From Micropruina sp. (GTDB lineage Bacteria > Actinomycetota > Actinomycetes > Propionibacteriales > Propionibacteriaceae), in NCBI GenBank assembly GCA_016711205.1, contig JADJTM010000002.1:1-64000 (forward strand): 64,000 nt of DNA, in the 5' to 3' direction. The notes below the pieces were generated by a model. That model was not told the DNA's origin and did not search any database. It saw nothing but the letters and a program-made list of their open reading frames with translations. Below, piece after piece: positions 50,723 to 59,936 of this stretch; position 1 is the first letter of the stretch; each line of letters opens with the position of its first letter. Made by a program: the position numbers and the translations under genes.

Positions 50723-52195
50723 TCAGCCGAACGGGTTGGCGGTCAGCGTGTACTTGGTCTGCAGGTACTCATGGATGCCCTCGGCGCCACCCTCGCGGCC
50801 CAGGCCGGACAGCTTCCAGCCACCGAACGGCGCCGCCGCGTTGGAGACGATTCCGACGTTGAGCCCCATCATTCCGGTCTCGAGCCGCTCGATCATGCGC
50901 TGCCCGCGGGCCAGATCCTTCGTGTAGACGTAGCTGACCAGGCCGTACTCGGTGTCGTTGGCGATCCGGACGGCCTCGTCCTCGGTGTCGAACGGCACGA
51001 TCGCCAGCACCGGGCCGAAGATCTCTTCGCGCAGAATGTCGCTGCCGGGCTGCACATCGCTGAGCACGGTCGCCTCGAAGAACGTGCCTGGCCGATCGAT
51101 CGCCGACCCGCCCGTGCGCAGCGTGGCGCCACGTTCGACCGCCTCATTCACCAACTCGGACGCCTTCGCCACCGCCCGGTCGTCGATCAGCGGGCCGATC
51201 GTCACCCCCTCCTCGGTGCCCCGTCCGGTGGCGAACGCCTGCACCCGTTCGGTGACCCGGCGGGCGAACTCGTCCGCGACCGAGGAGTGCACGATGAAGC
51301 GGTTCGCGGCGGTGCAGGCCTGGCCGATGTTGCGGAACTTGGCCGCCAGCGCTCCCGCCACGGCCTGGTCGAGGTCCGCGTCGTCGAAGACCACGAACGG
51401 GGCGTTGCCGCCCAGCTCCATGGACGTGCGCAGCACGCCCTGCGCGGCCTGCTTCAGCAGGGCCTGGCCGACCGGCGTGGAGCCGGTGAACGACAGCTTG
51501 CGCAGCCGCGAATCACCGATGATCGCCTCGGACACCGGTCCCGACGCATGCGTGGTGACCACGTTGACGACGCCCGCCGGCAGCCCGGCGTCCTGTAGGA
51601 GCTTGGCGAAGAACAAGGTGGTCAGCGGGGTCAGCGCGGCCGGCTTGACCACCACGGTGCAGCCGGCGGCCACCGCCGGGGCGATCTTGCGGGTGGCCAT
51701 CGCCAGCGGAAAGTTCCAGGGCGTGATCAGGTAGCAGGGCCCGACCGGGTGCTGGGTGACGATCATGCGTCCGGTGCCCTCGGGGTTGGGGCCGTAGCGT
51801 CCGGTCAGGTGTGCGGTCTCCTCGCTGAACCAGCGCAGAAACTCGCCCCCGTAGCCCACCTCCCCGCGGGCCTCGGCCAGCGGCTTGCCCATCTCGAGGG
51901 TCATCAGCAGCGCGAAGTCCTCTTTGCGCTGCTGCAGCAGGTCGAACGCCCGGCGCAACAACTCGGCTCGCTCGCGGGCGGGTGTCGCTGCCCATGCCGG
52001 AAAAGCGTCGGCGGCCGCGTCCATGGCCGCCCTGCCGTCGTCGACCGTCGCGTCGGCGATCTGCCGGATCACCGCACCGGTGGACGGATCGTGCACGTCG
52101 AGGGTGCCGCCATCGGACGCCGGTCGCCATTCACCGCCGATGAACAGACCATCGGGCACACTGGCCAGCAACTCGGTTTCACGCGTATCGCTCAT
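50723..52195 (-). CDS. gabD: NAD(P)-dependent succinate-semialdehyde dehydrogenase
   Basis: A 490-residue aldehyde dehydrogenase. The catalytic Cys is C294 (NIGQACTAANRF) and the general base E260 (SMELGGNAP); ITPWNFPLAMATRK and KLSFTGSTPVGQ build the cofactor site. Sequence and length match GabD, which oxidises succinate semialdehyde to succinate. No GABA transaminase is nearby. The ATG at 52195 follows AAGGAAG. Confidence 0.85.
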   Translation of the reverse strand: MSDTRETELLASVPDGLFIGGEWRPASDGGTLDVHDPSTGAVIRQIADATVDDGRAAMDAAADAFPAWAATPARERAELLRRAFDLLQQRKEDFALLMTLEMGKPLAEARGEVGYGGEFLRWFSEETAHLTGRYGPNPEGTGRMIVTQHPVGPCYLITPWNFPLAMATRKIAPAVAAGCTVVVKPAALTPLTTLFFAKLLQDAGLPAGVVNVVTTHASGPVSEAIIGDSRLRKLSFTGSTPVGQALLKQAAQGVLRTSMELGGNAPFVVFDDADLDQAVAGALAAKFRNIGQACTAANRFIVHSSVADEFARRVTERVQAFATGRGTEEGVTIGPLIDDRAVAKASELVNEAVERGATLRTGGSAIDRPGTFFEATVLSDVQPGSDILREEIFGPVLAIVPFDTEDEAVRIANDTEYGLVSYVYTKDLARGQRMIERLETGMMGLNVGIVSNAAAPFGGWKLSGLGREGGAEGIHEYLQTKYTLTANPFG

Positions 52196-52366
52196 CGGAC
52201 TTCCTTGTCATGACGGGTTCGGGATGGATCATATCGATGCCCAGGAGGTTCGCAGCGAGTCAGGCTAGCGAGGGCGGACGTGGGGTTTGCTCCCCCGCGG
52301 CTCGGAGGCCTTGGCGAGCCGCTTCTGCGGGGTACGCACGACGCGCGCGCCAGCTACTGAGGTGCG

Positions 52367-52876
52367 CTACGGAGCCGCCGAACCCGCCTCTGCTCCCTCA
52401 CGGTCGAACTCGGCCAGCAGCCGCTCCAGTGCCGGTATTGCCGCATCGATCCGTGCCCGGTCATCGGCATCGAGTCGTCCCAGTACCGCCTCGATCGCTG
52501 CCACCCGAGTGCGGGCGAAGGTGTCCAGGATCTCGCGGGCCCGGTCGGTCGCCGCGACGATCACCGAGCGACCGTCGTCCGGAGCCTGCCGGCGTTCGAT
52601 CAGGCCGCTGCCACGCAGGTCGCGCAGCACGTTGCTGACCGTGGGACGGGCCAGCCGCAACCGGTCGGCCAGTTCGGCCGGCGTCAGCGGACCCGCCTCG
52701 ATCAGCAGCCGCAGCAGGTCGACCTGCGATCCGGGGAATTCCGGCAGGTGAGCAGCCGACCGGGTGACCCGCACCTGCGCACGCCACAGGTTGCGCAGCA
52801 ACGCCGAGAAGGAGGACGACGCGTCGGCACCCTGGCTGGTCACCGCGGTCACGTCTGCGCGTTGTTGATCGCCCAT
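52367..52876 (-). CDS. MarR-family regulator
   Basis: A 169-residue winged-helix protein: FPGSQVDLLRLLIEAGPLTPAELADRLRLARPTVSNVLRDLRGSGLIERRQAPDDGRS is split here into the helix-turn-helix (LRLARPTVSNVLRDLRGSGL) and the wing (RRQAPDDGRS). ATG 52876 has GGGAGG upstream, preferred over the start at 52891. It lies upstream of gabD on the same strand with 171 bp between, so it may or may not control it. A -10 element TAGGCT lies about 25 bases upstream. Confidence 0.85.
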   Translation of the reverse strand: MGDQQRADVTAVTSQGADASSSFSALLRNLWRAQVRVTRSAAHLPEFPGSQVDLLRLLIEAGPLTPAELADRLRLARPTVSNVLRDLRGSGLIERRQAPDDGRSVIVAATDRAREILDTFARTRVAAIEAVLGRLDADDRARIDAAIPALERLLAEFDREGAEAGSAAP

Positions 52877-53095
52877 CGAGAAACCTCCCATCGGGAGCCT
52901 AATGGCGAGCCGCTCAGTCGGCGGGCAGTTGTGGGCTCAACGGCTGCACGTATCCCGCCCACAGCCGGCGAAACGGCTGGATACTACGGGGAACACGGAA
53001 CCGCGAACTGTATGAGTGGTCCGATCGGGTGCGCGCGCATGTGCCCGGCCGTGAAGGACCGCCGACCAGCCGCGCCACGCAAAGGACCGACCGCC

Positions 53096-54106
53096 ATGTA
53101 CCTGCCCTCCCATCCGCTGACCGAGCACGAGCAGTCGCACCGCTTCGTGTCCACCGGCACCATGCCCGACCGGGCCACCGTGACCGCGCTGGTGCGGCAG
53201 GCGTACGAGAAGTTCGCCGGCGTCGACGAAGGCACCCTGTCCCAGGTCTATCCCGCGCTGGCCCAGGCCGACCCGTCCGCGTTCGGCATCTTCCTGGCCG
53301 GGGTGGACGGAGCCGTCCAGGGGGTCGGCGCCAGCGACGCCAGGTTCACCCTGATGAGCGTCACGAAGCCGTTCGTGTTCGCCCTGGCCTGCGACGCGCT
53401 GGGCATCGACGCGATACGCCGGCTGGTCGGGGTCAACGCCACCGGGCTGCCGTTCAACTCCGCCCAGGCGGTGGAGCGCACGTCCGATGGCCGCACCAAC
53501 CCGATGGTCAACGCCGGTGCGATCGCGACCACCAGCGCGATCCCCGGCGAGGGTGTGGACGAGCGGTGGGCGGCCCTGCACGAAGGGCTGTCGCGGTTCG
53601 CCGGACGTCCCTTGGGCATGGACGAGGCCACGCTCGCCTCGGCCCGCGCCACCAACTTTCAGAACCGCGCACTGGCGATGCTGCTTAGCGGGGCCGAAGC
53701 CCTGGTCGGCGACCCGCTGGACGCCGTCGATCTCTACACCCGGCAGTGCTGCCTCGAGGTGTCGGCGCAGGATCTCGCGATCATGGGCGCGACGCTCGCC
53801 GACGGGGGCGTCCACCCGATCACCGGGCAGCGGGTGGTCAGCGAGGTGGTGGCCCGCGCCTCACTGGCGGTGATGAGCATCGCCGGCATGTACGAAAGTT
53901 CGGGCGACTGGCTGCTGGACGTCGGCGTGCCCGGCAAGAGCGGCATCAGCGGCGGTGTGGTGGCGATCTCGCCCGGCAAGGGCGCCCTGGGCGTGTTCTC
54001 GCCGCTGCTCGACAACGAGGGCAACAGCGTCCGGGGGCAACTCGTCGCGCAATTCCTGGCCCGCGAGCTCGGCCTGGACGTGCTGGGCTCGGCTCCCGCG
54101 CACTGA
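53096..54106 (+). CDS. glsA: Glutaminase A
   Basis: A 336-residue glutaminase of the serine-dependent beta-lactamase-like fold, hydrolysing glutamine to glutamate and ammonia. S88 and K91 in MSVTKPF form the catalytic Ser-x-x-Lys; NPMVNAGAIATTS and GKSGISGGVVAISPGKGALGVFSP are split family motifs (first half GKSGISGGVVAI). ATG 53096 follows AAAGGA; the frame is open far upstream to 52748 but that region overlaps the marR gene and lacks coding character. No transporter is adjacent. Confidence 0.92.
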   Translation: MYLPSHPLTEHEQSHRFVSTGTMPDRATVTALVRQAYEKFAGVDEGTLSQVYPALAQADPSAFGIFLAGVDGAVQGVGASDARFTLMSVTKPFVFALACDALGIDAIRRLVGVNATGLPFNSAQAVERTSDGRTNPMVNAGAIATTSAIPGEGVDERWAALHEGLSRFAGRPLGMDEATLASARATNFQNRALAMLLSGAEALVGDPLDAVDLYTRQCCLEVSAQDLAIMGATLADGGVHPITGQRVVSEVVARASLAVMSIAGMYESSGDWLLDVGVPGKSGISGGVVAISPGKGALGVFSPLLDNEGNSVRGQLVAQFLARELGLDVLGSAPAH

Positions 54107-54114
54107 GGCGCTCG

Positions 54115-54184
54115 ACTCTGCTGCCTTTGCGTGCACTCTGCTGCCTTCGTGGAGGCAGCAGAGTGTGGCTAAGGGCAGCAGAGT
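54115..54184. terminator. Nested hairpin after glsA
   Basis: Inner arms CACTCTGCTGCCT (54134-54146) and AGGCAGCAGAGTG (54153-54165) pair perfectly over a 6-base loop. Outer arms ACTCTGCTGCC (54115-54125) and GGCAGCAGAGT (54174-54184) repeat the same motif. It starts nine bases after the glsA stop, so it can end that transcript. Confidence 0.6.
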
Positions 54185-54199
54185 GGGTGAGCAGGATTC

Positions 54200-54261
54200 G
54201 GGGACGGTTCCTCGTTCCTGCTCACTGACGTGTCAGTGAGCAGGAACGAGGAACCGTCCCC
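54200..54261. repeat. 62-bp perfect palindrome
   Basis: Arms 54200-54229 and 54232-54261 are perfect 30-bp inverted copies around a 2-base centre (GGGGACGGTTCC...CACTGAC, GT, GTCAGTG...GGAACCGTCCCC). A perfect palindrome of this length is rare by chance and is the longest seen in the window. It may be a second terminator, a protein-binding site or the core of a dispersed repeat. Confidence 0.85.
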
Positions 54262-54345
54262 ATTCCCGGTCGCTGCCCCGCCGGCGAACCGGTTCCTTGT
54301 CGTCCGCTCCACCTAGGCTGAACACCTGAGGGACGAGGAGGCGCG

Positions 54346-55324
54346 ATGAGCAACACCGAGACCAGGGCCGCGGTGCATGAGTGCGTCAGCGATGCCGCTC
54401 ACGATCCGCACGAGATCCAACGGATCGAGCCAAAGGTCGTCCAGCTCGGCGAGGAGCCCATGAAGGTGCGGCGCACCCTGCCCTCACTACGCCGATCGTT
54501 CGTCGGCGCCTGGTGCTTCGCCGACCATTACGGGCCTGAGCACGGCATCTGCATGGACGTTCCCCCGCACCCGCACACCGGCCTGCAAACCGTCAGCTGG
54601 CTGTTCGAGGGCGAGATCGAGCACCGTGATTCCGGCGGTGTGCACGCGATGGTGCGGCCCGGTGAGGTGAACCTGATGACCTCCGGCCACGGCATCGCGC
54701 ACTCCGAGGTGAGCACCCCCGAGCGGGACCTGCTGCATGGCGTCCAACTGTGGGTGGCACTGCCCGAGCACGACCGTGGCCTGGTGCGCGAGTTTCAGCA
54801 CCACGCACCCGATCTGGTCGAGACGGACGGGGTTCGGGCCCGGGTGCTGACCGGCACTTTGGCGGGTTCGACCTCACCGGTGCACACCCAGACGCCGCTG
54901 CTGGGCGCCGAGGTGGTTCTCGATCCCGGCGTCACCTGGCAGGTGGAGGTCGATCCCGGCTTCGAACACGGCGTGCTGGTCGATACCGGATTCGTCGACT
55001 TCGACGACGTGCGCCTCGATCGCAGCGTGCTGGGGGTGCGCGACGCGGGCCTGGATCACCTTCGGTTGACCAACCCGACGGACGAGCCCGCCCGGGTGAT
55101 GCTGCTCGGCGGCGAACCCTTCGATGAGGGCATCGTTCATGTGGTGGAACTTCATCGGACGTAGCCACGACGACATCGTCCGCATGCGGGCGGAGTGGAA
55201 TGAGGCCCCCGACGACCGCTTCGGACGGGTGGCGGGCTATCGCGGCCGCAGCGAGCGGCTGGCCGCGCCACCGCTGCCGCCGGAGCTGCGGCTCAAGCGC
55301 AGGTTCCGCCGCGGTCGCCAGTAG
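54346..55324 (+). pseudogene. Pirin-family protein with a frameshift
   Basis: The first frame (54346-55164) gives a complete pirin cupin domain: DVPPHPHTGLQTVSWLFEGE and TSGHGIAHSE with the metal-binding His, and LLGGEPFDEGIV at the C-terminal domain. There the family continues with MWWNFIGRSHDDIV. The DNA has one extra base (C55138) that shifts it to HVVELHRT and a stop; the second frame at 55139-55324 continues exactly with MWWNFIGRSHDDIVRMRAEW and ends at 55324. The gene is otherwise intact with a good GAGGAGG and TAGGCT promoter element. Either a sequencing error or a fresh mutation would explain it. Pirins are iron-containing, some with quercetinase activity. Confidence 0.88.
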
Positions 55325-55354
55325 AGTGACCACTCCGAGCGGCGAAGGGGCGTC

Positions 55355-56359
55355 ATGGCGCGAAGCGGGGTGACCAAGGGCCGCGACGCAACCCGCGACG
55401 ACGTCGCCCGGCTCGCCGGCGTCAGCAGCGCCGTGGTCAGCTACGTGGTCAACGACGGGCCTCGTCCGGTCGCGGCCGCCACGAAAGCCCGGGTGCTCGA
55501 GGCGATCGACAAGCTCGGCTACCGCCCCAACAACGCGGCCCGCTCACTGATCACCGGACGCTCCGACCTGATCGGCCTGGTCGTCCCCGACGTCGAGAAC
55601 CAGTACTTCGCCACCCTGGCCAAGGCGGTCGAGAGGGCAGCGGCCAAGCGCGGAGTTCGGCTGGTGCTGGGCCAAGCGCAGCCCGACTATCTGCCCGCCA
55701 TGGTTGAATCCCTGGCCGGTCACCAGGTGGACGGCATCATCACCGCCACCCCACCGCCGCCCGACCTGATCGCCCGCACCGGACGGCTGACCATCCCGCT
55801 GGTCAAGCTCAGCCTCGACATGTCGATGGACGCCGTACCCAGCCTCTCCCCCGACTTCTACGGGGGCACGCAGGGGGCGGTGCGGCACCTGGCTGAGGTG
55901 CACGGGCACCGGCGCATCGCGTTGATCACCGGCGGCTCACCGATGGACATTCGCGAGCGAGCCTGGGTGGACGCCCTGCACGGCATGGGCCTGACCCCCG
56001 ACTGCCGGGTGCATGCCGAGTGGTCCACCCCCGGCGGACGCGCCGCCGCCACCCAATTGCTGACGCGGTACCCCGACGCCACCGCCGTGTTCGTGGCGGC
56101 CGACCAGCAGGCAGTTGGCCTGATCTCGGGGCTGTACGCGGCCGGGCGGCGTATTCCGGACGACATCGCGGTCGCCTCGTTCGACGGCTCGCTGACCGCC
56201 CGGTTCACCGTGCCGCCGCTGACCACCGTCGGAGTGCCCTTCGACGCGATGGCGCACGACGCGGTGGCGCAAGTGCTCGGGGCCACCGTCGAGCGCAAGG
56301 TCTATCCAACCACCCTGATCATTCGGCAGTCGTGCGGGTGTCCCCCCGAGTCGGTGTAG
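55355..56359 (+). CDS. LacI-family transcriptional regulator
   Basis: A 334-residue LacI repressor. Residues 14-70 hold DDVARLAGVSSAVVSYVVNDG and the hinge NAARSLITGRSDLIGLVVPD; the sensor domain has VFVAADQQAVGLISGLYAAG and ASFDGSLTARFTVPPLTTVG, ending RQSCGCP. Its DNA-binding domain is almost identical to the LacI protein at 58694-59737 (see findings), so both may bind the same sites. It converges on the GH36 gene and has a TAGAGT element and GAAGGGG upstream. Confidence 0.88.
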   Translation: MARSGVTKGRDATRDDVARLAGVSSAVVSYVVNDGPRPVAAATKARVLEAIDKLGYRPNNAARSLITGRSDLIGLVVPDVENQYFATLAKAVERAAAKRGVRLVLGQAQPDYLPAMVESLAGHQVDGIITATPPPPDLIARTGRLTIPLVKLSLDMSMDAVPSLSPDFYGGTQGAVRHLAEVHGHRRIALITGGSPMDIRERAWVDALHGMGLTPDCRVHAEWSTPGGRAAATQLLTRYPDATAVFVAADQQAVGLISGLYAAGRRIPDDIAVASFDGSLTARFTVPPLTTVGVPFDAMAHDAVAQVLGATVERKVYPTTLIIRQSCGCPPESV

Positions 56360-56376
56360 GTGCTGGGCGGGGGTCC

Positions 56377-56428
56377 GAGATCCCGGCGTGCGCCGGGATG
56401 ACGAACGTTGGTCGAGCTTGTCGAGACC
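56377..56428. repeat. Dispersed palindromic repeat copy with companion element
   Basis: 56377-56403 carries GAGATCCCGGC, centre GTGC, GCCGGGATGACG. Six bases later 56410-56428 is GGTCGAGCTTGTCGAGACC, the companion inverted repeat. Both lie between the convergent lacI and GH36 genes. Confidence 0.8.
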
Positions 56429-56439
56429 CTGCCTGGCGT

Positions 56440-58689
56440 TCAGTCGAGCGCGGTGACCTCGTAGAGCACCACGTGGTCGGGGTCGACCGGCGCGTCGGTC
56501 AGGCCGGCGTTGATCAGCACCGAACCGGGCAGCACCACCCCCGGCTCGGGCTTGGTGAACACGAACCGCGGCGCCCCGTGCGCCTGCAGGTCGGCCAGTT
56601 CGTTCACCCAGTCGCGGGCCACCCCCCACCACAGCGGCGGACGTAGTCCCGACGGCGCCCGTCCGACCATCAGCGGAGCCACCCGATAGCGCCGGGCCGG
56701 GTCGAGCCCCGGCAACCGCAAGCGGCCGAGCAGCGCCACTTCGGAACGTTCCACCGCGGCGAACGAGTAGATGGCCCGCGACTTGTCGGGCGCCACCACC
56801 CCGAACGCGTTCAGCGACTCGTCGGGAAAGCCCACACGGTGCAGGCCGCCGCGCAGCAGCAGGCCGCGGTTCGCCTTGAACCAGGCGATCCATTCGGCCA
56901 ACTCCGCCAGCTCGGCCTCGGACGCCTTGCGCAGATCCCATTCGATACCGAGGTGTCCGAAGACCGCCGTCGCGGCGCGAAAGTTCAGCTCGTGGCTGCG
57001 TCCGGTGGTGTGCGAGATGCCGGACGCGATGTGCGAACCCATCAGCTCCGGCGGAATCAGCTGCTGGGTCCAGCGCATCATCAGCTGACGCTCGTGCGGG
57101 TCGATGCAGTCCGAGACCCACACCCGGTCGGTGCGCTCGAGAATGCCCAGGTCGACCCGGGAGCCGCCCGATGAGCACGACTCGATCTCGAGTCCCGGAT
57201 GGGCGGCCTTGATCTCGTCCATCAGCCGATAGACGGCCCTGGTCTGCTCGTGCACGCCCGCGCGTCCGGACGGCGCCGTGCCGGCGTCGATCAGGTCGCG
57301 GTTGTGGTCCCACTTGATGTAGCCGATGTCGTACTCGGCCAGGATCGCGAAGATCGCGTCCCGCACGTAGGCGTAGCACTCGTCGATGCCCAGGTTGATC
57401 ACCTGCTGGAACCGCGACGGCACCGGCAGCCGGTCGCCGGTGGCCATCAGCCAGTCGGGATGGGCGCGGGCCACGTCCGAATCGGGGTTGACCATCTCGG
57501 GCTCGAACCACAGGCCGAACTGCATGCCCAGCTCGCGCACCCGGTTCACCAGCGGGTGCAGGCCCTGCGGCCAGATGTCGCGCGAGACCGTCCAGTCGCC
57601 CAGGCCGGCGTGGTCGTTGCGGCGTGCGCCGAACCAGCCGTCGTCCAGCACGTAGCGCTCGACCCCGACCGAGGCGGCCGTCTCGGCCAGCTCCAGCAGG
57701 GGCTGCAACGTGTGGTCGAAATAGACCGCCTCCCACACGTTGATGGTCACCGGACGCTCCACGGACGGGTGCTGCGGGCGGGCCCGCAACTGCCGGTGGA
57801 ACCGGCGCGCGACCTCGTCCAGGCCCGCACCGTAGGAGCCGTACAGCCACGGCCCTTGGTACCCGGCCCCGGGGCTCAGGCTGACCTCGCCCGGCAGCAG
57901 CAGTTCACCGCCGCCCAGCACCTGTTCGCCGGTGAAGAGGCGTTCGGCGTAGTGGGTGTGGTTTCCGCTCCACGCGACATGCACCCCCCACACCTCGCCG
58001 GCGGCGAAGCCGAACCCCGGCACCCCGGCGTGCAGGACGGTCGCCGCGTCGGGTCCGGTGCGTCCCTTGCGGCCCTCGCGCAGGTGGGTGCCGACGGTGA
58101 AGGCGCGCCGTTGCGGCGAGCGCTCACGCCCCCACCGTCCGCCGAAGTCGAACAGCTCGCGAGCGACCGGCGGCACCGGCAGCGCCAGCACCAGGTCGCC
58201 GAGCTGATAGTCGCCCTCGCCTCGGTTGGTCAACGCCGCCCGAGCCCGGACGAGGCCCGCGGGCGTCAGTTCGACAGTGAGCAGGAGTTCGAGGCCGGCC
58301 CCCTCGTCGGCGGCCGTGACCTCGAGCACGCCCGCGCCCAGGGTGATCAGCGGCTCGTCGCCGGTGCGGTCCGCGCCGTCGATGCGCAACCCGGTGGTGC
58401 GCCACAAGGGCGACCAGTTCGCTCCCCCGCGTGAGCCGCTCAGCCCCGGACGCCCCACCCACCCGGTGCGGTGCTCGGGCAGCAACGCCACCCGGACCGG
58501 CTCGTCCACCACGTTGGGCACGATCGGGTGCACGGTGGATTCGGCGACGGCGGCGGCCTCGTCCGCGGTCAACTCGCCCAGGTCGGCGCCCCAGTGCAGG
58601 ACGGCGGGCAGTTGGCCGACACTCAGGTCGAGCAGCAGTGCCACCCCGTCAGCGCGCAGCAGGATTCGGGTGTCCAGGGTCTTGGGCAT
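56440..58689 (-). CDS. GH36 alpha-galactosidase
   Basis: A 749-residue glycoside hydrolase family 36 enzyme: N-terminal beta-sandwich (about 1-310), TIM barrel (about 320-640) and C-terminal sheet. D461 in YIKWDHNRD is the expected nucleophile and D527 in WVSDCIDPHERQ the acid/base. YVLDDGWFGARRNDHAGLGDW is the substrate loop (split: YVLDDGWFGARRND). It has no signal peptide, so it acts on imported raffinose, melibiose or stachyose-like sugars. ATG 58689 lies four bases after the lacI stop, with AAGGAG upstream, so both are one operon. Confidence 0.93.
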   Translation of the reverse strand: MPKTLDTRILLRADGVALLLDLSVGQLPAVLHWGADLGELTADEAAAVAESTVHPIVPNVVDEPVRVALLPEHRTGWVGRPGLSGSRGGANWSPLWRTTGLRIDGADRTGDEPLITLGAGVLEVTAADEGAGLELLLTVELTPAGLVRARAALTNRGEGDYQLGDLVLALPVPPVARELFDFGGRWGRERSPQRRAFTVGTHLREGRKGRTGPDAATVLHAGVPGFGFAAGEVWGVHVAWSGNHTHYAERLFTGEQVLGGGELLLPGEVSLSPGAGYQGPWLYGSYGAGLDEVARRFHRQLRARPQHPSVERPVTINVWEAVYFDHTLQPLLELAETAASVGVERYVLDDGWFGARRNDHAGLGDWTVSRDIWPQGLHPLVNRVRELGMQFGLWFEPEMVNPDSDVARAHPDWLMATGDRLPVPSRFQQVINLGIDECYAYVRDAIFAILAEYDIGYIKWDHNRDLIDAGTAPSGRAGVHEQTRAVYRLMDEIKAAHPGLEIESCSSGGSRVDLGILERTDRVWVSDCIDPHERQLMMRWTQQLIPPELMGSHIASGISHTTGRSHELNFRAATAVFGHLGIEWDLRKASEAELAELAEWIAWFKANRGLLLRGGLHRVGFPDESLNAFGVVAPDKSRAIYSFAAVERSEVALLGRLRLPGLDPARRYRVAPLMVGRAPSGLRPPLWWGVARDWVNELADLQAHGAPRFVFTKPEPGVVLPGSVLINAGLTDAPVDPDHVVLYEVTALD

Positions 58690-58693
58690 GGGC

Positions 58694-59737
58694 TCAGCTC
58701 TCCTTGGCTCGGGCGGACGCGGTGGTGGTGGCGACCGGGCAGCCACACGACGCCCGGATGATCAGTTGGGTGGCGATCTCGACGTGTCGCCCGGCGCTCG
58801 GCTGCGGGCCGGCGAGCAGGTCGAGCGCCGCTCTCGCCATCGCCTGCACGTTCTGCCGCGCCACGGTCAGCGGCGGCCACGCGAACTCGGCCTCGATGGT
58901 GCCGTCGTAGCTGACTAGGGCGATGTCGCCGGGAATCGGCCGGCCGTGCTCGTGCAGGGCACGTAGGGCACCGATGGCCTGCAGATCGTTGCTGGCGAAG
59001 ATCGCGTCGACCTGCTCCTGCCCCTGCAGCAGCCGGACGGTACCCGCGTAGCCGCCCTCGCGGGTGAACGACGTGCGCATCACCGGGCCGGGTCGGACGG
59101 CGGCCTCGACGTGCGCGCTCAGCCAGCCCGCCTCGCGAGGGTCGGGATGACCGAAGCCCTCCTCGCCGATCAGCAGGGCGACGTGGCGCCGGCCGTCGGC
59201 GATCAGGTGCCGGGTCAACTCGTGGGCTCCGGCCCGCGCCGCCGAGCCGACCGAGCGGACGCCCGGCATCGGCCCGGGCGCGTCCACCAGAACGAACGGA
59301 ACGGGGGAGGCGGCAGCGAGCCGGCTCGTCCAGCCATGGTGCGGCGCGGCGAAGAGCAATCCGTCCACCTGGCGCGCGACCAGTGCCTCGACGATCGCCG
59401 CCGGGTCGCCCTGGCCGTACTGATGCGCGTCGCCGATCAGCACGTGCTTGCCGAGACCCGCGGCCGCCTTCACCAGCTCGAAGGTGTACTCGGTGAAGAA
59501 CGGGTTGCGGCTGTCGCCGAGCACCAGGCCGAGCGTCTGCGTGGTGCCGGTGCGTAGCGCACGCGCACTGGCGTTGGGACGGTAGCCCAGCAGGTCCATC
59601 GCTTCCCGGACGCGCAGCGCGGTGGCTGCCGCGACCGGACGGGGCCCGTCATTGACGACGTAGCTGACCACGGCTGAACTCACCCCGGCCAGGCGTGCCA
59701 CGTCGGCCCGGGTGACCGAGCGCACGTCACGCGTCAT
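58694..59737 (-). CDS. LacI-family transcriptional regulator of alpha-galactoside genes
   Basis: A 347-residue LacI repressor with the helix-turn-helix ADVARLAGVSSAVVSYVVNDG and sensor domain (IFASNDLQAIGALRALHEHG, VSYDGTIEAEFAWPPLTVAR), ending RASCGCP. It is divergent from the sugar ABC genes and directly followed by the GH36 gene, so it probably controls both sides. ATG 59737 has AGGAGGGG; a TAGATT element lies at 59767-59772. No candidate operator is fully convincing (see the 59859 entry). Confidence 0.88.
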   Translation of the reverse strand: MTRDVRSVTRADVARLAGVSSAVVSYVVNDGPRPVAAATALRVREAMDLLGYRPNASARALRTGTTQTLGLVLGDSRNPFFTEYTFELVKAAAGLGKHVLIGDAHQYGQGDPAAIVEALVARQVDGLLFAAPHHGWTSRLAAASPVPFVLVDAPGPMPGVRSVGSAARAGAHELTRHLIADGRRHVALLIGEEGFGHPDPREAGWLSAHVEAAVRPGPVMRTSFTREGGYAGTVRLLQGQEQVDAIFASNDLQAIGALRALHEHGRPIPGDIALVSYDGTIEAEFAWPPLTVARQNVQAMARAALDLLAGPQPSAGRHVEIATQLIIRASCGCPVATTTASARAKES

Positions 59738-59858
59738 CGCCCCTCCTGATCGACGGCAGGACCAGGAATCTACACCTATTGCATGGATGGCGCACCCCCT
59801 ACCTGCCGCTTCGCATGCCTCAGGATCTCACTCTCGCCTGAGTATTGCGCCCATTGTT

Positions 59859-59870
59859 CTACTCGTGTAG
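59859..59870. promoter_or_regulatory. Weak LacI operator candidate before ABC genes
   Basis: CTACTCGTGTAG has inverted CTAC/GTAG arms around a central CG, and CTACACC recurs at 59770-59776 near the lacI promoter. It lies 67 bp before the permease gene. Short and imperfect, so low confidence. Confidence 0.35.
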
Positions 59871-59936
59871 CGTCCTGTCATCAGATCGCCAGAAGCAGCC
59901 ACCGGGGCAGCTTCGATCCCAACGAAGGGAGAGTTG

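Noticed and set aside
52748..53095. Upstream extension of the glutaminase frame
   Set aside because: Overlaps the start of the marR gene, has non-coding composition and in the family the protein starts at about MYLPS.
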